Made by a program: the position numbers and the translations under genes. Below the pieces are notes generated by a model. That model searched no databases, was not told the DNA's origin, and worked only from the letters and a program-made list of their open reading frames with translations. This document shows positions 50,389 to 55,307 of a stretch of 55,307 nucleotides of DNA, in pieces. The DNA comes from Halodesulfovibrio sp. (GTDB lineage: Bacteria; Desulfobacterota; Desulfovibrionia; Desulfovibrionales; Desulfovibrionaceae): assembly GCF_025210605.1 (NCBI RefSeq), contig NZ_JAOARI010000012.1, positions 1-55,307 on the forward strand, given 5' to 3'. Within the stretch, counting starts at the first letter, position 1; every line of letters begins with the position of its first letter.

Positions 50389-52524
50389 GTGAAAGCAGAC
50401 TCGATAAAGATAAAGGTAACGTTCTTTGCTGGCGTCACACTAGTAATAGTGATGAGTGCCTTAATTGTAATATCCGGTATTACATTGTGGAACACTTCTT
50501 CAGAAGATGCACTTGAAAATGCCAGATCAGTTGCGACTGTACATTCCAAGAAAATTCAAAATACAATGAATCAGGCGCTGAGCATAACCAAAACTATGGC
50601 TACAGCGTTAACTGGAATGCGTTCTGTTGAGTATCTCGACAGAATGGGCGTTGACGCAATGCTGAAGCAAGTTCTGAAAGAGAACTCTAATGTTGTCGCG
50701 AGTTTCACATTGTGGGAGCCTGATACAATTGACGGCAGAGATTACAACTACAAAGACACGGAAGGTCATGACGAAACTGGACAGTATCGACCATACTGGA
50801 GTCGTGGCACTGGCGATTCTTTCATTGTTGAGCCGTTGCAAGATTATGAGGGTCTGTTTCCTGTTCCATTACTAGGTGATTATCTTATCGATCCGTACCT
50901 CTATACTATTCAAGGAGAACAGCAACTCGTCAGCACCTTGATAAGTCCTGTTAAAGTCCGTGGAAAATATGCCGGTGTTGTCGGTATCGACATTAACAAC
51001 AGCTTCTTACAAGAGTCCATCGAAGCGAATGACTTATTTGATGGAACGGGTGAAATTATTGTTATCGCCAACAGTGGAGATATCATCGGTCACTCAAAAA
51101 AATCTGAGATGGTTGGGAAAAGCATTTACAAGGTATTCCCGAAACTTCATCACCTGCCGGATCACGTAAAAAAGGGTGAGCGCGACGTAGAATACAATGA
51201 AGCGCTTGATTTGTACCACATTATTGAGCCGATCTGGGTTGGTGACATCCCGACTCCGTGGAGCCTGATGATTACCCTGCCAAAAAGTTACACAACACAG
51301 GAAGCAACTGATGAAGTGAAGACTCTTTTGCTTACTGCTTGCGGATTAATGATTTTTGGACTTCTTGGTATGTGGTTTGTTGCTTCACGTATTGCAAACC
51401 CAATTATCAAGATGGCAGGTGTTGCAGTTAAAGTTGCTGACTCTTCTTTCCAGGATTTATCTGGTATTCCTGAGGCAAGTGAGTTTTCCGGCGAGTTGCT
51501 AGACTTGCATTATGGATTAAAAAGCATGACGACGCAGGCAGTAGATGCCCTTGAAGATGCAAAAGCTCAGTCTATGGAAGCAAAGGAAAAAGCTGAAATC
51601 GCAGAGCAGGCTGTTCTTGAAAGTGAACAGGCGAAGCGTGAGGGTGAGCAGGCAATGCAGCGAGGCATTACAGAAGCCGCTTCACGTATTCAGGGCATTG
51701 TAGAACGGGTTTCGGCGGCCTCAGGACAGCTGCAAGCTCAAGTTACAAATTCCAGTCTGGGTGCAGAAAATCAGCGTGATCGCATGACAGAAACAGCTAC
51801 AGCTATGGAAGAAATGAATGCTACCGTACTGGAAGTTGCGAAAAATGCTTCTGAAGCTGCTGCGAACGCTGATGCAACCAAAGCCCGAGCGACAGAAGGC
51901 GCTGCTGTGGTAAGCGATGCAGTCCAGTCCATCATGGAAATTAACCGTCAGGTTGGAGAAATGAAAAAGGGTCTTGATGACCTTGGACAGCAAACAGAAG
52001 GCATTGGTCAGATAATGGAAGTTATTACTGACATTGCAGATCAGACTAACTTGCTTGCTCTGAACGCTGCTATCGAAGCTGCTCGAGCTGGCGAAGCAGG
52101 ACGCGGTTTTGCCGTTGTTGCTGATGAAGTGCGTAAACTGGCAGAAAAAACCATGTCTGCAACCAGCCAAGTAGGCAGTGCTGTGGCGGCGATTCAAGCA
52201 GGAACTCGTGAAAATATCGCCAGCATGGAACATGTGTTTGGTGTGGTAGAAGACAGTACCAAGCAGGCACAGGAATCCGGCACATCTCTTACAAACATTG
52301 TGACTATTTCTGAGTCAACAGCAGATCAAGTACGTGCCATTGCGACAGCGTCAGAAGAGCAGGCTGCCACTTCTGAGCAGATTAACCGTGGTACAGAAGA
52401 AGTAACAAGGATCTCCGAAGAAACAAACGAGTCTATGAACGAAGCATCCAATGCAATCACCGAACTTACTTCTTTAACAACCGAACTTGCATCCATTGTA
52501 CATGAAATGCAAAACAGCAAATAA
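50389..52524 (+). CDS. Methyl-accepting chemotaxis protein with a dCache sensor
   Basis: A 711-residue transmembrane receptor that signals through CheA/CheW to the flagellum. It has TM1 (about 9-32), a periplasmic double-Cache domain (about 35-300; YRPYWSR and [10 protein letters not shown]...VVGIDI are typical), TM2 (about 308-328) and a HAMP-like linker. A coiled-coil signalling domain follows with the hairpin tip [20 protein letters not shown] (about 546-565). The full amino-acid-binding signature of dCache_1AA is not evident, so the ligand is unknown. The GTG start at 50389 follows AGGAGG. Monocistronic, with a palindrome TTACAATTGTAA (50318-50329) upstream. Confidence 0.93.
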   Translation: MKADSIKIKVTFFAGVTLVIVMSALIVISGITLWNTSSEDALENARSVATVHSKKIQNTMNQALSITKTMATALTGMRSVEYLDRMGVDAMLKQVLKENSNVVASFTLWEPDTIDGRDYNYKDTEGHDETGQYRPYWSRGTGDSFIVEPLQDYEGLFPVPLLGDYLIDPYLYTIQGEQQLVSTLISPVKVRGKYAGVVGIDINNSFLQESIEANDLFDGTGEIIVIANSGDIIGHSKKSEMVGKSIYKVFPKLHHLPDHVKKGERDVEYNEALDLYHIIEPIWVGDIPTPWSLMITLPKSYTTQEATDEVKTLLLTACGLMIFGLLGMWFVASRIANPIIKMAGVAVKVADSSFQDLSGIPEASEFSGELLDLHYGLKSMTTQAVDALEDAKAQSMEAKEKAEIAEQAVLESEQAKREGEQAMQRGITEAASRIQGIVERVSAASGQLQAQVTNSSLGAENQRDRMTETATAMEEMNATVLEVAKNASEAAANADATKARATEGAAVVSDAVQSIMEINRQVGEMKKGLDDLGQQTEGIGQIMEVITDIADQTNLLALNAAIEAARAGEAGRGFAVVADEVRKLAEKTMSATSQVGSAVAAIQAGTRENIASMEHVFGVVEDSTKQAQESGTSLTNIVTISESTADQVRAIATASEEQAATSEQINRGTEEVTRISEETNESMNEASNAITELTSLTTELASIVHEMQNSK

Positions 52525-52543
52525 GAACGTTTTAATCGTTTTC

Positions 52544-52583
52544 AAAGCGGGGTGGTCTGAACAGGCTTCCCCGCTTTTTTTTT
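52544..52583 (+). terminator. Terminator of the MCP gene
   Basis: AAAGCGGGG pairs with CCCCGCTTT around a 15-nt loop, followed by a T-run. Confidence 0.85.
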
Positions 52584-53086
52584 GACAGAGCCTAAAAAGA
52601 ACTTATGTTCCTTGATGTACATTAATGCAGCTTAGCAAGCTGCAATTATGGCTAGGAACCTGAAAAGTTGGCTTCCTGTAAGCTCGTGATTGCCAAAGTA
52701 ATTGATTAATTCCCTACCTTGTAGGTAGTATATCAAACGTATACAATCACTGCTTGCAAAAATAGCCAAACATGCTAGTCCTACCCTCACGCGATACAGT
52801 CCGGTCGTATCTGCTTATATAGCTGATAGCTATTGTAAATGTGAGTGTGTACAGACTGGTTGATTTGTACTTTTTTTATTGTGAAGAAGGCATATTTGAT
52901 TGATTGCGACAGCGGTTACTAAGTAGCTTTTTACTAACTTGCTGTTCTTTAAGTGTTTAGCTGCATCAGCTGGCACAGTTAACTGACTTATTTCTTTTTA
53001 TTCTACAGTAAATTGTGCGACAGACAGTTCATTGTAAGAGCGAGCCTGCCGCCGACCTACACATCTTTTTTTGCGGAGGATGCCTT
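52584..53086. other. Gene-free region before the NADH oxidase gene
   Basis: About 500 bp with two small palindromes: GCAGCTT-AGC-AAGCTGC (about 52627-52643) and CTACCT-TGT-AGGTAG (52714-52728). Either could be an operator for the redox gene downstream. I see no gene and no clear promoter. Confidence 0.4.
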
Positions 53087-54796
53087 ATGTCTAAGCACGT
53101 AGTTGTTATTGGTGCTGTTGCCCTTGGTCCAAAAGCTGCCTGTCGTTACAAACGTCTTTGCCCAGACGCAAAAGTAACAATGATAGATCAGGCTCCACGC
53201 ATCTCTTATGGTGGCTGTGGTATTCCTTACTTTGTTTCCGGTGAAGTAAACACCGTCGTAGACCTTCAGTCTACACCATACCACATCGTTCGTGACGCTG
53301 CGTTTTTTAAAACTAACAAAGACGTAGACGTTCTGGTTAACACACGTGCTACCTCCATTGATCGCGAAGCAAAAACTGTTTCCATTGAAAACGTGTTAAC
53401 TGGCGAAAAAGAAGTTATTTCTTACGATGAGCTTGTAATTGCTACCGGCTCCAAGCCAAACATGCCTCCATTTGAAGGTATTGATCTTAAAGGTATCACT
53501 CCTGCCACAAACCTTGAAGAAGCAGAACTTATCAAAAACGCTGTTGCAAACGGCGAAGTTAATAATGCTGTTGTCGTTGGCGCAGGATTTATCGGTCTTG
53601 AAATGGCTGTTGCATTTGCTGATATGTGGGGCATCAACACAAGCGTTGTTGAGCTTCAGGAGCAGGTGCTTCCTGGATTCATGCCTAAGTCATTAGCAAA
53701 AATGGCACAGGCTGATCTTGAAAACAATGATGTGAATGTATACCTCGGCGAGTCTGTTACCCGCTTTGAAGGTAAAGACGGCAAGGTCACTAAAGTTATC
53801 ACCAACAAGCGTGAAATTGAAGCTGACCTCGTTATCCTTGCTGTCGGTGTATCTCCAAACACCCAGATTGCTGTTGATGCAGGTATTGAGTGTGACGAAC
53901 GCGGTGCTATCCTCGTTAACGAACGTTTCCAGACTTCTGACCCTGCAATCTACTCCGGTGGTGACTGCGTAACTATCCCTAACCTTGTTACTGGCAAACG
54001 CGGCTTCTACCCGCTCGGTTCCATGGCTAACCGTCAGGGTCGTATTATCGGCACTAACCTTGCCGGTGGTAATGCAAGCATGGCTGGTGCAATCGGCAGC
54101 TGGTGCGTAAAATTATTTGAAAAATCATGCAGTGGTGCAGGTCTTACTCTTGAACAGGCTCTCGCAAACGGATTTGATGCTATCTCCGTTCATGTTGAGC
54201 AGATGGACAGAGCGCACTTCTTCCCTGAAAAAGCACTTATGTCACTTCAGATCGTTGTAGACCGTGCAACACGTCGTGTTCTCGGTATGCAGGGTATGAA
54301 CGAATTTGGCGATGCGCTTACAGCTCGTATTAACGCAGTCGTTCCGCTTATTTCTTCCCACGCTACCATCGATGATGTATCCAACCTCGAAGTTGTATAC
54401 TCTCCACCGTTCTCTTCTGCGATGGATATTGTTAACGCTGTTGCAAACGTTGCTGATAACGTACTTGCAGGCAGCAATAAGTACATGGATCCTGCTGAAT
54501 TTGAAAACTGCTGGGCAGAGCGTGACTGCGGTGATTACTACTTCATCGATACCCGCCTTGCAGGTGGTGCAAAAGATATGTGCGAAGCACACCCAGAGCA
54601 CTGGCATAATATTCCAAACGAAGAAATTCGTGAACGCATTAATGAAATTCCAAAAGACAAACAGGTAGTCATGATCTGCAACACAGGTCTGCGTTCATAC
54701 GAAGCAATGCTGCTTGCTTGTGAGCTTGGTATTGAAAACATCAAAGCCTCTGCTGGCGGTATGGGCGCTCAGAAAAAACTGAACGCTACTATCTAA
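53087..54796 (+). CDS. NADH oxidase / CoA-disulfide reductase family flavoprotein with C-terminal rhodanese
   Basis: A 569-residue FAD protein. It has an N-terminal FAD fold (VVVIGAVALGPKAACR), the single redox cysteine C44 in SYGGCGIPYFVSG, an NAD(P)H fold (VVVGAGFIGLEMA) and the family dimerisation domain. A C-terminal rhodanese domain (about 470-569) carries the persulfide cysteine C531 in CNTGLRSYEA. The fusion is typical of CoA-disulfide/persulfide or polysulfide reductases (CoADR-Rhd, Npsr), which suits sulfur chemistry in a sulfate reducer; simple NADH oxidase activity is the alternative. The ATG at 53087 follows GGAGG; the upstream frame to 53015 is not needed. Confidence 0.9.
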   Translation: MSKHVVVIGAVALGPKAACRYKRLCPDAKVTMIDQAPRISYGGCGIPYFVSGEVNTVVDLQSTPYHIVRDAAFFKTNKDVDVLVNTRATSIDREAKTVSIENVLTGEKEVISYDELVIATGSKPNMPPFEGIDLKGITPATNLEEAELIKNAVANGEVNNAVVVGAGFIGLEMAVAFADMWGINTSVVELQEQVLPGFMPKSLAKMAQADLENNDVNVYLGESVTRFEGKDGKVTKVITNKREIEADLVILAVGVSPNTQIAVDAGIECDERGAILVNERFQTSDPAIYSGGDCVTIPNLVTGKRGFYPLGSMANRQGRIIGTNLAGGNASMAGAIGSWCVKLFEKSCSGAGLTLEQALANGFDAISVHVEQMDRAHFFPEKALMSLQIVVDRATRRVLGMQGMNEFGDALTARINAVVPLISSHATIDDVSNLEVVYSPPFSSAMDIVNAVANVADNVLAGSNKYMDPAEFENCWAERDCGDYYFIDTRLAGGAKDMCEAHPEHWHNIPNEEIRERINEIPKDKQVVMICNTGLRSYEAMLLACELGIENIKASAGGMGAQKKLNATI

Positions 54797-54827
54797 GGCT
54801 TGGGTTAGGCGTAAAGTCTTGAGGGTT

Positions 54828-55167
54828 GTCTTCGGCGGCGCTGCGAAGCTTGTTGCCTCCGGCGGCTGGGCTGAAACTTTTGCAAAGTTTCCCCCAGACC
54901 CCCTTCAAAACTTTTCATTATGCGAGGATATCCCGTTGGATATGTCTTTGCACGGCTTAGCGTAACTTGATTCAAACAAAAAGGCTGTCCTATCTATGTA
55001 GGATAGCCTTTTTTACTTGTTATTTTTAAAGAACATTGCAGCAAAAGACGTAGGCACAAGCCAACTTGAATAAGGAAGGGTAGTGCCGCTTAAGCCGCGA
55101 GAGAGCAAAAGAAACGTGCTGGTCTCGCAGGTAAAAGTCTTTGGAGATTTTTAAGAACCTTTCTTCG
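54828..55167 (+). mobile_element. Intergenic repeat element, copy C, truncated
   Basis: It begins with diverged ends GTCTTCGGCGGC (54828-54839) and GCCTCCGGCGGC (54855-54866), echoing the doubled end of copy A. It is collinear with the reverse complement of copy A: the GAAACTTTTGCAAAGTTTC hairpin, TTATGCGAGGA, GGCTTAGC, the central terminator hairpin, AAGCCGCGAG, ACGTGCTGG and TTTTTAAGAACCTTTCTTCG. Homology stops at about 55167, before the second terminal repeat. It lies 31 bp downstream of the NADH-oxidase-like gene. Confidence 0.7.
54977..55016 (+). terminator. Terminator hairpin inside repeat copy C
   Basis: AAGGCTGTCCTA pairs with TAGGATAGCCTT (one G-T wobble), with a T-run after it. It probably also ends the NADH-oxidase-like transcript. 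Confidence 0.75.
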
Positions 55168-55279
55168 CGTAGATTGTAATTTGAAACTTAACACCTTGAT
55201 GAACTTAGGGCTTCAAAACAAGAAGCCCCATGATATGTTGTCCTTACATGAAAAAACTCCACAATGGAGGGATAACTAC
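55168..55279 (+). other. Possible left end of an insertion sequence
   Basis: The sequence after the break in repeat copy C is unrelated to copies A and B. It contains the hairpin GGGCTTC/GAAGCCC (55208-55228), CTCCA/TGGAG (55256-55268) and a long-range pair GCCCCATG (55225-55232) with CATGGGGC (55279-55286) that covers the next start codon. Such structures are common before transposase genes. No terminal inverted repeat can be confirmed because the other end is outside the window. Confidence 0.35.
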
Positions 55280-55307
55280 ATGGGGCATAAACAGATTACA
55301 TTTGAAG
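55280..55307 (+). CDS. Start of a gene running off the right edge (possible transposase)
   Basis: ATG at 55280 is preceded by GGAGG (55266-55270) at 9 bp; the nine visible codons read MGHKQITFE. The opening resembles those of some IS-family transposases, but it is too short to assign. The support is the context: an interrupted repeat and a structured leader that hides both ribosome-binding site and start codon. Confidence 0.4.

Noticed and set aside
1..55307. CRISPR array, prophage or restriction-modification system
   Set aside because: No regularly spaced repeats, phage structural genes or restriction/methylase genes were seen anywhere in the window.

Overview
The window reads as the chromosome of a marine sulfate-reducing bacterium of the Desulfovibrionales, most likely close to Halodesulfovibrio. 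The evidence is the desulfoferrodoxin / rubredoxin / rubredoxin:oxygen oxidoreductase set with ligand residues at the same positions as the classic Desulfovibrio proteins, a D. gigas-type ferredoxin, an rnf operon headed by a tetraheme cytochrome c, a giant FAD/Fe-S lactate-dehydrogenase-like protein, and moderate GC content. It is mostly ordinary chromosome with short operons on both strands. Genus-level assignment is inference.

Layout. 0.1-2.3 kb: isocitrate dehydrogenase and a ScsC/DsbA-like thiol oxidoreductase (minus). 2.7-6 kb: asnS (plus) convergent with L-serine dehydratase (minus), with a 0.4 kb repeat element between them. 6.4-11.4 kb: FadL-type porin, YchJ-like SEC-C protein, PilZ protein, an unknown protein and serS, followed by three identical tRNA-Lys genes, each with its own promoter and terminator. 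12-17.5 kb: small unknown protein, TPR protein, ferredoxin, CheX, and nrdG-nrdD with a 53-bp overlap. 17.7-22.3 kb: zinc-dependent phospholipase C-like protein, HemW, DUF5993 plus an unusual DsbB, and an M23 endopeptidase. 22.3-25 kb: second repeat element, then the oxygen-defence genes roo, rub and dfx. 25.4-36.3 kb: seven collinear minus-strand genes: EndoQ-UvrD fusion, cbiR, cobU, DHH phosphoesterase, FAD/Fe-S oxidoreductase, ruvX and mltG. 36.8-41.4 kb: tRNA-Ala, a DEAD-box helicase with an unknown partner, and cbiC-cbiA. 41.4-43.5 kb: an AT-rich gene-free stretch, a MucR-like regulator and a lone CheW-like adaptor. 43.7-50.2 kb: cytochrome c / rnfCDGEAB / apbE. 50.4-54.8 kb: a methyl-accepting chemotaxis protein and an NADH oxidase/CoA-disulfide reductase with a rhodanese tail. 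54.8-55.3 kb: third repeat element, cut off at what looks like the left end of an insertion sequence that runs off the window.

How the genes connect. Rnf with its cytochrome couples periplasmic electrons, ferredoxin and NADH; ApbE flavinylates Rnf. Roo, Rub and Dfx form an O2/superoxide reduction chain. CbiA, CbiC, CobU and CbiR make or remodel cobamides. EndoQ-UvrD, RuvX, the DHH protein and the DEAD-box helicase act on nucleic acids.

The strongest items for follow-up are a family of about 0.4 kb intergenic elements with 12-bp terminal inverted repeats (three copies, each just downstream of a gene), the EndoQ-helicase fusion, a DsbB whose second cysteine pair sits on a C-terminal tail, an RnfD that appears to lack its flavin-attachment threonine, and the triplicated tRNA-Lys units.
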